A DNA stretch of 64,000 nucleotides from contig NZ_AP022613.1 in NCBI RefSeq assembly GCF_010730195.1, forward strand, positions 1,612,001 through 1,676,000, in the 5' to 3' direction. This document shows positions 16,094-23,966 of this stretch, one piece after another (within the stretch, counting starts at the first letter, position 1; the number at the start of each line of letters is the position of its first letter). The DNA is from Mycobacterium conspicuum. Lineage in GTDB: Bacteria; Actinomycetota; Actinomycetes; Mycobacteriales; Mycobacteriaceae. Under the pieces are notes generated by a model. That model saw nothing but the letters and a program-made list of their open reading frames with translations, was not told the origin of the DNA and made no database searches. The translations under genes were made by a program, and so were the position numbers.

Positions 16094-16869
16094 TGGTCGA
16101 TCTGAGCCGACGCCTGGCGGGCCGGGTGGCGCTCATCACCGGCGGCGGCAGCGGCATCGGCCTGGCGGCCGCGCGTCGAATGCACGCCGAGGGCGCGCGG
16201 ATCGTCATCGGCGACATCGACCGCGACGCGGGCGCGGCGACGGCCGAAGAGCTCTCCGGTTTGTTTGTGCCCGTTGATGTTTCCGACGAGGCCGCGGTCG
16301 ACGCGCTTTTCGACGCCGCGGCGCAGACCTACGGCTCGGTCGACATCGCGTTCAACAACGCCGGCATCTCGCCGCCGGACGACGATGTGATCGAAAATAC
16401 CGATTTGCCGGCCTGGCAACGCGTTCAGGACGTGAATCTGAAATCGGTGTACCTGTGCTGTCGGGCGGCGTTGCGGCACATGGTGCCCGCGCAAAAGGGT
16501 TCCATCATCAACACGGCCTCGTTCGTCGCGGTACTGGGCTCGGCGACCTCGCAGATCTCCTACACCGCGTCCAAGGGCGGGGTGCTGGCGATGTCACGGG
16601 AGCTGGGCGTGCAATTCGCCCGGCAGGGCATCCGGGTCAACGCGTTGTGCCCCGGGCCGGTCAACACCCCGTTGCTGCAAGAGCTTTTCGCCAAGGACCC
16701 CGAGCGGGCCGCGCGCCGGCTGGTGCACGTGCCGATCGGCCGGTTCGCCGAACCAGACGAAATCGCCGCTGCGGTAGCATTTTTGGCCAGTGACGACGCG
16801 TCGTTCATCACCGCGTCGACCTTTTTGGTGGACGGCGGGATCAGCTCGGCGTACGTGACGCCGCTGTGA
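16093..16869 (+). CDS. Short-chain dehydrogenase/reductase (Rv2857c-like)
   Basis: The 258-residue classical SDR has the Rossmann motif T-G-G-G-S-G-I-G near the N-terminus, N-N-A-G in the middle, catalytic Tyr157 and Lys161 in Y-T-A-S-K, and the C-terminal FLVDGGISSAY. Its GTG shares a base with the aldC stop and has AAGGAGGA immediately upstream. As the last gene of the glnA4 cluster it may interconvert an alcohol and aldehyde of the amine-degradation route; the substrate is unknown. Its 3' end overlaps a convergent gene by 29 bp. Confidence 0.88.
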   Translation: MVDLSRRLAGRVALITGGGSGIGLAAARRMHAEGARIVIGDIDRDAGAATAEELSGLFVPVDVSDEAAVDALFDAAAQTYGSVDIAFNNAGISPPDDDVIENTDLPAWQRVQDVNLKSVYLCCRAALRHMVPAQKGSIINTASFVAVLGSATSQISYTASKGGVLAMSRELGVQFARQGIRVNALCPGPVNTPLLQELFAKDPERAARRLVHVPIGRFAEPDEIAAAVAFLASDDASFITASTFLVDGGISSAYVTPL

Positions 16870-17236
16870 CGCGGCGGCCGGGGCCGGCGGCGGGAACCGC
16901 GTCCGTCCAGGCGAACGGCACCGACAAGCTTCCGATCGACGTCGCGCGACGGGCACGCGCGGCGACGCCTGGTTGCTTCAACTGCGACAGCATCGACGCG
17001 GCGGTGCGCAGCGCCGCCGCCTTGTTTACCGAACTCAGGTGCGTCAGCGCGACGTCCGAGGGCGTGGTCAGTGAACTCATTTTTGACAGCGGCGATGTCA
17101 CCGTCGCAAGGCAAGCATCGACCGTGCTCAGCGGCGACCAGGAGAGCGCCCGCAGCGCATCGGGAATCGCTGACATCACTTGGCGGCCAACCGTCATTAC
17201 CTCCTGCGGCGACGGGGTCGGCTTCGAGGTCACCAT
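16841..17236 (-). CDS. Unrecognised helical protein
   Basis: The 131-residue frame has strong GC3 bias on the minus strand. Its composition is Ala/Ser/Leu-rich and amphipathic-helical (QVMSAIPDALRALSWSPL, VNKAAALRTAASMLSQLKQ), with a basic region and a Pro/Gly/Arg-rich tail. No signal peptide, membrane segment or known motif is seen. Possible starts are ATG 17236 or GTG 17233 (GGAGGA directly upstream at 17237-17242) or ATG 17197 (GGAGGT two bases upstream). It lies downstream of the phosphodiesterase-like gene on the same strand, 92 bp away, and overlaps the SDR gene end by 29 bp. An antiparallel 160-codon frame here looks non-coding. Confidence 0.6.
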   Translation of the reverse strand: MVTSKPTPSPQEVMTVGRQVMSAIPDALRALSWSPLSTVDACLATVTSPLSKMSSLTTPSDVALTHLSSVNKAAALRTAASMLSQLKQPGVAARARRATSIGSLSVPFAWTDAVPAAGPGRRVTAASRTPS

Positions 17237-17262
17237 TCCTCCGGCAGTCGGGGCGTCACGAT

Positions 17263-17280
17263 GGCTTGACGGTACAAGCC
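17263..17280. repeat. Short inverted repeat upstream of the helical-protein gene
   Basis: Arms GGCTTG and CAAGCC flank 6 nt, 27 bp before the minus-strand start at 17236. It could be a small leader hairpin or operator; nothing decides between them. Confidence 0.35.
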
Positions 17281-17328
17281 GGCAATTGAAGCAAGCTGTG
17301 AGAACGATCCCAGTCGGGTGTGCGTTTG

Positions 17329-18480
17329 TCAGGCCGGCAAGACGATGAGCGGGATCGCCATTTCGACGTCGGTGCGTCCGCCGTGAAAGCCGATCAGGCG
17401 CGCCATTTCGGCGGGTTCGTGTGCGGTCGCCAGCACCGCCGCGTCGCCGGTGCACACGACGACGACATCGCCGATTCGCGCCAGGTGCGCCGGGTTGACG
17501 GGCCCGAACATCCCGCTGGCGACGGCCTGCTCGCGGCTGTAGACGTGGGCCCAGCCGGCCGCCGCCTCGGTCCAGGCGGCTTGCACGTCCGCGGCGGCGC
17601 CGGGCTGGGTGTGTAGGTAGCGCACCCGCGCTTCGCCGGCGACGACCCGCACCCCCGCGCCCAGCCGCGGGTCGAGGTCGAGGTCCACCCGCGCGTCCGG
17701 CGCGACGTTGAGGCCGCCGTGGTCGGCGGTCACCAGCAGCGCCGCGTTGCGCGGCAGCGCCTCGACCAGCCGGGTCAACAGGGCGTCGATGCCGGCCGCC
17801 GCCTGGTGCCACTGCGGCGAGCCGACACCGAACGCATGGGCCGCGTTGTCCAGGTCGGCGGTGTAGCCGTAGACCACGCCGGGTCCGGCGCGCAGCACCT
17901 CGGTCAGCTGGGCGGCGTGGTCCCCGTTGGGGTGCAGGGCCAGCAGTTGCGCACCCCGGTAGGCCGCGTCGGTGAGCCCGCTGCCGATGAACGCCGCCGG
18001 CAGCACGGCGCGGGCATCAACACCGGCCGCGCGCAGCCGCTCGAACCAGGTTGGTAGCGGCTGCCATTCGGGGTAGGGCGGGTCGTCCCGCCACAGGATG
18101 TGGGTGAGCACCCGGTCGGTGCCGGGGATATTCAGCGTGAAGCCCAGGATGCCGTGTTCGCCGGGCTGCGCCCCGGTGCCCAGCGACACCAGGCTGGTCG
18201 GCGTGGTGGACGGGAAGGTGCACTCCAGCTGGCCGAGCCGTCCGGCGCCGGCGAGAACGGAGGCGAGCAGCGGCGCGTCACCGGCCAGCCGGGGCAACAG
18301 GTGCCAGCCGAGGCCGTCGACGAGCACGACCAGCACCCGATCGACGTCGCCGACTTGCTCCGCCAGCCCGAGCCGGTCGACGGCGTCGGGGACGTCGAAC
18401 AGCGCCGCCACCGCGGGCAGCACGTCGCAGATCGAGCCGGGCACGGGGGTCAGTGTGGCACGTTTCGCCGGGGTGCCCAT
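17329..18480 (-). CDS. Alkaline-phosphatase-superfamily protein, type I phosphodiesterase/nucleotide pyrophosphatase-like
   Basis: The 383-residue protein has the fold elements of the phosphodiesterase/pyrophosphatase branch. These are the metal-binding VVLVDGLGW near residue 55, the nucleophile region C-T-F-P-S-T-T-P-T-S, an EHGILGF motif, the D/H-rich GYTADLDNAAHAFG and the T-A-D-H-G-G motif near the C-terminus. It has no obvious signal peptide, so is probably cytosolic. The substrate is unknown. Start: ATG at 18480, with GAGGAGAA immediately upstream and a 31-bp overlap with the end of nicT, which makes it the last gene of the hydrolase-mtr-nicT operon. Confidence 0.82.
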   Translation of the reverse strand: MGTPAKRATLTPVPGSICDVLPAVAALFDVPDAVDRLGLAEQVGDVDRVLVVLVDGLGWHLLPRLAGDAPLLASVLAGAGRLGQLECTFPSTTPTSLVSLGTGAQPGEHGILGFTLNIPGTDRVLTHILWRDDPPYPEWQPLPTWFERLRAAGVDARAVLPAAFIGSGLTDAAYRGAQLLALHPNGDHAAQLTEVLRAGPGVVYGYTADLDNAAHAFGVGSPQWHQAAAGIDALLTRLVEALPRNAALLVTADHGGLNVAPDARVDLDLDPRLGAGVRVVAGEARVRYLHTQPGAAADVQAAWTEAAAGWAHVYSREQAVASGMFGPVNPAHLARIGDVVVVCTGDAAVLATAHEPAEMARLIGFHGGRTDVEMAIPLIVLPA

Positions 18481-19553
18481 TTCTCCTCGATGCGCGCGTA
18501 CCGCCACACCAGCAGCGCGATGACCCAGGTCAGGACGAACACGCCGACGACGACGAAGCCGACGGCGTTCAGGTCGAACCCGCCGAGCCAGTCCCAGAAC
18601 GGGCCGCGCCACCCCAGCTGGCCGGCGAACAAGCCGAGCAGTTCGATGCTGCCGATCTGCAGCGCGACGGCGACCGACAGCCCGGTGATGGTGAGGTTGT
18701 AGTAGATCTTGCGCACCGGGTTGGCAAAGGCCCAGCCGTAGGCGAAGTTCATGAACGAGCCGTCGATGGTGTCCAGCAGGCACATGCCGGCGGTGAACAG
18801 CACGGGCAGACACAGGATGGCGTACCAGGGCAACCCGGCTGCCGCGCTGCTGCCGGCCAGCACCAGCAGCGCGATCTCGGTCGCGGTGTCGAAGCCCAAC
18901 CCGAACAACAGCCCGACCGGATACATCTGCCAGGACGCGGTGATGGATGCGGTGACGCGGCCGAGGAACCGGTTGAGTAATCCTCGGTTCACCAGCTGCC
19001 GCTCCAGCTCGGCCCCGTCTTGTTCCGAGTCGTATTCGCCGCGGCGCAACCTGGCGAACACGCGCAGGATGCCGACCAGGACGACGACATTGAGCAGGGC
19101 GATCAAATACAGGAACACGCCCGAGACGCCGGTGCCGATCAGCCCGGTGTAGTGGTGCAGCCGCGAGGAGTCGTCCTGGACCGGTCCGATGACGGCCTTG
19201 ACCCCGGTCGCCAGCAGCAGCGCCAGCCCGAACACCACCGTCGAGTGGCCCAGCGAGAAGAAGAATCCGACCGCAAGGGGGCGCCGCCCGTCGCTCATCA
19301 GTTTGCGGGTGGTGTTGTCGATCGCGGCGATGTGGTCGGCGTCGAAGGCGTGCCGCAGGCCCAGGGTGTAGGCCGTCAGCCCGACCCCGGTGCCAAAAGC
19401 CTTGCCGCCCAGGCTGAGCCGCGCCGGCTCCACGATCCATACCAGGGTGATCCAACCGACCAGATGAAGGCCGACGATTACCGCCAGCATCAACCCCAGA
19501 CGCGACCACTCGGCGGGCGAGAGGGCGCCGCGCAGCCGAGACCGGTTCGACAC
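18450..19553 (-). CDS. nicT: Nickel/cobalt transporter NicT (NiCoT family)
   Basis: The 367-residue polytopic membrane permease imports Ni2+ (and possibly Co2+). The NiCoT signature R-H-A-F-D-A-D-H-I-A-A-I-D-N is present in the second helix region, along with F-S-L-G-H-S-T-V-V-F, L-G-F-D-T-A-T-E and GMCLLDTIDG, the conserved helix motifs of the family. It matches Rv2856. Start: GTG at 19553, one base after the mtr stop; the frame remains open upstream only within mtr. Nickel would feed enzymes such as urease or hydrogenase; cobalt uptake would suit the cobalamin genes in this window, but the sequence does not decide specificity. Confidence 0.94.
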   Translation of the reverse strand: MSNRSRLRGALSPAEWSRLGLMLAVIVGLHLVGWITLVWIVEPARLSLGGKAFGTGVGLTAYTLGLRHAFDADHIAAIDNTTRKLMSDGRRPLAVGFFFSLGHSTVVFGLALLLATGVKAVIGPVQDDSSRLHHYTGLIGTGVSGVFLYLIALLNVVVLVGILRVFARLRRGEYDSEQDGAELERQLVNRGLLNRFLGRVTASITASWQMYPVGLLFGLGFDTATEIALLVLAGSSAAAGLPWYAILCLPVLFTAGMCLLDTIDGSFMNFAYGWAFANPVRKIYYNLTITGLSVAVALQIGSIELLGLFAGQLGWRGPFWDWLGGFDLNAVGFVVVGVFVLTWVIALLVWRYARIEEKWAPRRNVPH

Positions 19554-19554
19554 G

Positions 19555-20934
19555 TCAGTACAGGCCCAGTAGCGCGTTTTCCACCACTTCGGGCAACGCG
19601 GGGTGAATCCAGTACTGGCCACGCGCCATCTGCGGGGCGGTCAACCCGAAGCTCATCGCCTGGATCAACGGCTGGATGATCGACGACGCCTGATAGCCCA
19701 GGATGTGCGCGCCCAGCAGGCGCCCGGTGCCGCGCTCGGCGATGAGTTTGACGATCCCGGTGGTGTCCTCCATCGCCCAGCCGTAGGCGACGTCGCCGTA
19801 GTCCTGGACCTTGCAGGTGATATCGAATCCCTGTGCCACGGCTTGGTTTTCGGTCAACCCGACCTCGGCCAGCTGGGGCTCGGTGAACACCGCCGACGGC
19901 ACGTAGCGGTGGTCGGTGACGGCCATCGACGCGGTGTCGTCCCAGTCGCACAGCAGGTTGTGCCGCACCACGCGGGCCTCGTGGTTGGCGACGTGCTTGA
20001 GCTGATACGGCGAGGAGACGTCGCCGAGCGCGAAAACCCCACGCGCGGAGGTGCGTTGGTATTCGTCGACCAATACCCGACCGTCCTCGACGGCGACACC
20101 GGCCCGCTCGGCGTTCAGCTGATCGCCGTTGGGCACCCGGCCGGTCGCGACCAGCAGCAGGTCGGCGTCCAAGGTGGAACCGTCATCGAGCTCGAGGCTG
20201 ACGCCGTGGCCCCGGTTGTGGCCGCCCACCACCTCGCGGTGGGTGCGCAACTCCCATTTGCGCGCCGCGATGCGGGTGAACCGTTCGCAGATGGTGTCGT
20301 CGCAATGCCGCAGCATCCTGCCGCTGCGGATCACCAGGGTGACCCGCACCCCGAGCGCAGAGAAGATGTGCGCGAATTCGGCTGCCACGAAGCCACTTCC
20401 GACGATCACCAGATGCTCGGGCAATTCGTCGATCCGCATGATGGTGTCGCTGGTGTGATGGTGGACGCCGCAGGCGAGGATGGCCGGCGGGATCATCGGC
20501 CGCGAGCCCGCCGCGATCACCACCTGATCGGCGGTGAACTCTTCGCCCGAGTCGGTGCGCAGCAGGTAACGGCCGTCGGCCTGCACCGGTCCGAAACGGG
20601 TGTGCTCGGCGTAGACATCGATGTTGCGGGCCGAGCGCCGATAGTCCTCGCCGGACATGGCGATCGGGTCGATGCGCCCGAAAACCCGGGAGACGATGTC
20701 GCGCCAACGCACCCCGTCGATGTGCGCGTCGACGCCGTAACGCGCGGCGGCGCGGATCGTCTCGGCGACGTCGGCCGCGTAGACGAACATCTTCGTCGGG
20801 ATGCATCCGACGTTGAGGCAGGTACCGCCGAAGGTGCCCTGCTCGCAGATCGCGGTCCGCTTGGCGGCATAGCGCTCATCGAGAATGCTGTTGCCCGAAC
20901 CGGTTCCGATGATCGCGATGTCGTATGCCTCCAC
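19555..20934 (-). CDS. mtr: Mycothione (mycothiol disulfide) reductase
   Basis: This NADPH-dependent flavoprotein reduces mycothiol disulfide and keeps the actinobacterial thiol buffer reduced in the cytosol. The 459-residue product has FAD motif I-I-G-T-G-S-G-N-S near the N-terminus and redox cysteines in C-L-N-V-G-C (Cys39, Cys44). The NAD(P)H-binding VIVGSGFVAAEFAHIF and GVFALGDVSSPYQLKHVAN follow, and the C-terminal dimer-interface helix ends with HPALPEVVENALLGLY, carrying the catalytic HP pair. It matches Rv2855 in length. It starts 4 bp after the upstream hydrolase stop and is followed one base later by nicT. Confidence 0.96.
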   Translation of the reverse strand: MEAYDIAIIGTGSGNSILDERYAAKRTAICEQGTFGGTCLNVGCIPTKMFVYAADVAETIRAAARYGVDAHIDGVRWRDIVSRVFGRIDPIAMSGEDYRRSARNIDVYAEHTRFGPVQADGRYLLRTDSGEEFTADQVVIAAGSRPMIPPAILACGVHHHTSDTIMRIDELPEHLVIVGSGFVAAEFAHIFSALGVRVTLVIRSGRMLRHCDDTICERFTRIAARKWELRTHREVVGGHNRGHGVSLELDDGSTLDADLLLVATGRVPNGDQLNAERAGVAVEDGRVLVDEYQRTSARGVFALGDVSSPYQLKHVANHEARVVRHNLLCDWDDTASMAVTDHRYVPSAVFTEPQLAEVGLTENQAVAQGFDITCKVQDYGDVAYGWAMEDTTGIVKLIAERGTGRLLGAHILGYQASSIIQPLIQAMSFGLTAPQMARGQYWIHPALPEVVENALLGLY

Positions 20935-20938
20935 GCGG

Positions 20939-21958
20939 TCACGCCCTCCCGGATGGTGCTGACGTCGTCGCCAGGTAGCGATCCAGCCACAGGTCCAGCT
21001 GGTGATAGGCGACCTCCCGCGGCCGCGGCAGCGACAAGAACACGTCGTGTTTGGCGTCGGGAACCGGAACGATGGTGCTGTGGTTGCCGATGCAGCCGGC
21101 CCATCGGGCGATCTGGGTGACGTCGAGAACCGCGTCGCCGCATTGCATGGCGGCGGAATCGGTGGTTTCGCGCACGCTGTGGTCGGACCGCAGGATCAGA
21201 TTCGGCACGCCCACATCGAGCCCGCGATGCAGCCGCGCGTGACCCCGGCGGATGGCGTGCAGCCACCCGAGCGTGATCGGGAAGCCGCCCAACGGTTTCC
21301 ACTGCAGGTTGTAGTCGAACTCGCCGTCGTAGTCGCGGTGCAGGGTGGTGCCGTAGCCGCCTTCGCTGGGTGGCCGGATCACCCCCTTGGAGCGCAGCCG
21401 CGACAGGCCGGCGATCAACGCCGACGTCACCGGCAGGCGCAGCGCCGCCGGGCCGTGCAGATCCAGGAAAGGGCTGTTGAGCACCAGCCCGCCGATGCCG
21501 CTGCGTGCCGTGGCACCGCGCCGGCGCACTCGATCCAGCCACAGCGACACGATCAGCCCGCCGGCCGAGTGGCCGTACACCAACACCTTGACCCGGTTCC
21601 CCTCGTTGATCAGCGTCAACGCCCGTTCGAGTTCGGCGTCGTACTGGGCAAGGTCGGTGATGAAGTGGGGGGTCTGACCGTCGCGTCGGGAACGACCGCA
21701 CTTCTGTAGGTCCAGCGCATAGAAGGCGAAGCCCCGCTGCCAGAAGTGATCGGCCAGCGCGGTGTGGAAGAAATAGTCGGTGTAGCCGTGCACCGCCAAC
21801 ACCGCGTGCTGGGCCCCGGTGACCTCCGCCTGGGTCCCGCGCCGGATCAGCGTCGCGACGAGGTCGCCCTCGCCGGCCGGATCGGGCCCGAGCGCCAGGG
21901 TGCACTGCCAGAATCCGGGCAGGACGTCAGGCACCCAGCCAGTCACGCCGCCAGTCAC
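20939..21958 (-). CDS. Alpha/beta hydrolase, monoglyceride-lipase/serine-aminopeptidase S33-like (Rv2854-like)
   Basis: The 339-residue alpha/beta hydrolase has oxyanion region AVLAVHGYTDYFFH, nucleophile Ser131 in Y-G-H-S-A-G-G and a late His in VPDAKHDVFLSLPRPREVAY. The fold resembles monoacylglycerol lipase-like proteins; no signal peptide is seen. Start: GTG at 21958, directly behind a putative leaderless -10 box. It heads the operon with mtr and nicT. The substrate is unknown. Confidence 0.85.
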   Translation of the reverse strand: MTGGVTGWVPDVLPGFWQCTLALGPDPAGEGDLVATLIRRGTQAEVTGAQHAVLAVHGYTDYFFHTALADHFWQRGFAFYALDLQKCGRSRRDGQTPHFITDLAQYDAELERALTLINEGNRVKVLVYGHSAGGLIVSLWLDRVRRRGATARSGIGGLVLNSPFLDLHGPAALRLPVTSALIAGLSRLRSKGVIRPPSEGGYGTTLHRDYDGEFDYNLQWKPLGGFPITLGWLHAIRRGHARLHRGLDVGVPNLILRSDHSVRETTDSAAMQCGDAVLDVTQIARWAGCIGNHSTIVPVPDAKHDVFLSLPRPREVAYHQLDLWLDRYLATTSAPSGRA

Positions 21959-21964
21959 TGGGCC

Positions 21965-21970
21965 AGCTTA
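21965..21970 (-). promoter_or_regulatory. Putative leaderless -10 box TAAGCT (minus strand)
   Basis: On the minus strand TAAGCT is followed by 6 nt and the GTG at 21958, which heads the hydrolase-mtr-nicT operon. It shares a 59-bp gap with the divergent mqo promoter. Confidence 0.45.
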
Positions 21971-22004
21971 GAGCCTGAACAGCGTGGTCACACACCCCTC
22001 GCGA

Positions 22005-22010
22005 TAACCT
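22005..22010 (+). promoter_or_regulatory. Putative leaderless -10 box TAACCT for mqo
   Basis: TAACCT is followed by 7 nt and then the GTG at 22018. A weak GGGAG (22011-22015) also precedes the GTG. Confidence 0.45.
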
Positions 22011-22017
22011 GGGAGCC

Positions 22018-23499
22018 GTGTCGAAGGTAGCCGCAGCCGACGTCGTGCTGGTGGGCGCGGGCATCATGAGCGCCACCCTGGGCGCGTTGCTGCGGCGGCT
22101 GGAGCCCGACTGGTCCATCACGCTGATCGAGCGGCTCGACGCCGTTGCCGCCGAAAGCAGCGGTCCGTGGAACAACGCCGGCACCGGGCACTCGGCGCTG
22201 TGCGAAATGAACTACACCCCGCAGCTGCCGGACGGATCGATCGACATCACCAAGGCGGTGTTCGTCAACGAGCAATTCCAGGTGACCCGGCAGTTCTGGG
22301 CGTGGGCCGCGGAGAACGGCATCCTGACACCGCGCAATTTCCTCAACGCGGTGCCGCACGTGAGCTTCGTCCGCGGCGCCGAGCGCGTCGAATACCTGCG
22401 ACGGCGGCAGCAGGCGCTGGCACACAACCCGTTGTTCGCGCGCACCGAGTTGATCGACGATCCCGACGAGTTCGCCTGCCGCCTTCCGTTCATGGCCGCC
22501 GGGCGCGACTTCGCCGAGCCGGTCGCGCTCAACTGGGCCGCCGACGGGACCGACGTGGACTTCGGTGCGCTGTCGGCGCAACTGATCGGATTCTGCGTGC
22601 GCAACGGCGCCAGCGCGCTGTTTGGTCACGAGGTCCGCGCCCTGTCCCGAAAGTCCGACGGCGGCTGGTCGCTGACGGTGCGCAATCGGCGCACCGGCGA
22701 AAACCGGAAATTGAACGCCAAATTCGTCTTTGTCGGGGCCGGCGGCGACGCCCTGACGGTGTTGCAGAAGTCCGGCATCGCGGAGGTCAAGGGGTTTGCC
22801 GGCTTCCCGATCGGCGGCCGGTTCCTGCGCACCGACAACCCCGCGCTGACCGCCGCGCACCGGGCCAAGGTGTACGGCGTGCCCGCGCCCGGCGCCCCGC
22901 CGCTCGGCGCGCTTCATCTGGACCTGAGGTTCGTCAACGGCCGGGAGTGGTTGGTGTTCGGGCCGTACGCGGGCTGGTCGCCCAAATTCTTGAAGCACGG
23001 ACACGTCACCGATCTGCCGCGCTCGGTCAAACCGGACAACCTGGTATCGATGCTGGGCGTCGGCGTCACCCAGTTGACGCTGCTGCGCTACCTGATCGGC
23101 CAGCTGCGCCTCACCAAACCCGACCGCGTCGCCAAGTTGCGCGAATTCGCGCCCAGCGCAGTCGATTCGGACTGGGAGCCGACGGTGGCCGGGCAGCGCG
23201 TGCAGGTGATCCGCCGAGACCGGAGCAAGGGCGGGGTGCTCGAATTCAACACCACCGTGCTGAATTCGGCCGACGGCAGCATGGCCGGGCTGCTCGGCGG
23301 GTCCCCGGGGGCGTCGACCGCCGTGCCGATCATGCTCGACGTGCTGGCGCGGTGCTTCCGCCAGCGGTACCAATCCTGGCTGCCCGCGCTCAAAGAGATG
23401 GTGCCGTCGCTGGGCGCAGAGCTGTCTCGTGAACCCGCGTTGTACGACGAGGTGTGGTCCTGGGGCAGTAAGGCTCTTCAGCTGGTGGCCGCGTCATGA
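22018..23499 (+). CDS. mqo: Malate:quinone oxidoreductase
   Basis: This membrane-associated flavoenzyme oxidises malate to oxaloacetate and passes electrons to the quinone pool, replacing or supplementing soluble malate dehydrogenase. The 493-residue product has N-terminal FAD motif V-L-V-G-A-G-I-M-S-A-T, the family signature SSGPWNNAGTGHSALCEMNYTP, and C-terminal stretches GSMAGLLGGSPGAST and FRQRYQSWLPALKEM. Its length matches Rv2852c. It overlaps the next gene by ATGA and so heads the mqo-GNAT-chelatase-cob unit. Confidence 0.96.
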   Translation: MSKVAAADVVLVGAGIMSATLGALLRRLEPDWSITLIERLDAVAAESSGPWNNAGTGHSALCEMNYTPQLPDGSIDITKAVFVNEQFQVTRQFWAWAAENGILTPRNFLNAVPHVSFVRGAERVEYLRRRQQALAHNPLFARTELIDDPDEFACRLPFMAAGRDFAEPVALNWAADGTDVDFGALSAQLIGFCVRNGASALFGHEVRALSRKSDGGWSLTVRNRRTGENRKLNAKFVFVGAGGDALTVLQKSGIAEVKGFAGFPIGGRFLRTDNPALTAAHRAKVYGVPAPGAPPLGALHLDLRFVNGREWLVFGPYAGWSPKFLKHGHVTDLPRSVKPDNLVSMLGVGVTQLTLLRYLIGQLRLTKPDRVAKLREFAPSAVDSDWEPTVAGQRVQVIRRDRSKGGVLEFNTTVLNSADGSMAGLLGGSPGASTAVPIMLDVLARCFRQRYQSWLPALKEMVPSLGAELSREPALYDEVWSWGSKALQLVAAS

Positions 23500-23966
23500 G
23501 TGCAGCGTTGCGCCGCGCGTGGGCCAAAGACCTTGACGTCCCAACGCTTTACGAGCTGCTCAAGCTGCGGGTGGAGGTCTTCGTCGTCGAACAGGCCATC
23601 CCGTATCCCGAACTCGATGGGCGCGACCTGCTCGCCGAAACCCGACACTTCTGGCTGGAGCGGTCCGACGGCGAAGTGATCTGTACGCTGCGGCTGATGG
23701 AGGAGCACGCCGGGGGCGAAAAGTCGTTTCGGATCGGGAGGCTGTGCACCAAGCGCAGCGCCCGCGGCCAGGGCCACACCACCCGGCTGCTGCGCGCCGC
23801 GCTGGCCGAGGTGGGCGAATACCCGTGCCGCATTAACGCGCAGACGTATCTTGCCGACATGTACTCCCAATTCGGATTCATCCGCGACGGTGAGGATTTC
23901 GTCGACGACGGCGTTCCGCACGTGCCCATGCTGCGGCCCGGTTCCGGCCTGGCGGAAAAGCCATGA
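23496..23966 (+). CDS. GNAT-family acetyltransferase, ElaA-like (Rv2851c-like)
   Basis: The 156-residue single-domain GNAT is of ElaA type: N-terminal LYELLKLRVEVFVVEQ, the acetyl-CoA loop R-S-A-R-G-Q-G-H-T-T near residue 91, and C-terminal YSQFGFIRDGEDFVDDGVPHVPM. The acceptor is unknown. Both ends overlap neighbours by ATGA (mqo upstream, chelatase-like gene downstream), so it is fully embedded in the operon. Confidence 0.87.
   Translation: MSAALRRAWAKDLDVPTLYELLKLRVEVFVVEQAIPYPELDGRDLLAETRHFWLERSDGEVICTLRLMEEHAGGEKSFRIGRLCTKRSARGQGHTTRLLRAALAEVGEYPCRINAQTYLADMYSQFGFIRDGEDFVDDGVPHVPMLRPGSGLAEKP

Noticed and set aside
16866..17348. 160-codon plus-strand frame after the SDR gene
   Set aside because: Its composition and codon use look like the complement of the minus-strand helical gene; it has no ribosome site of its own and no recognisable fold.
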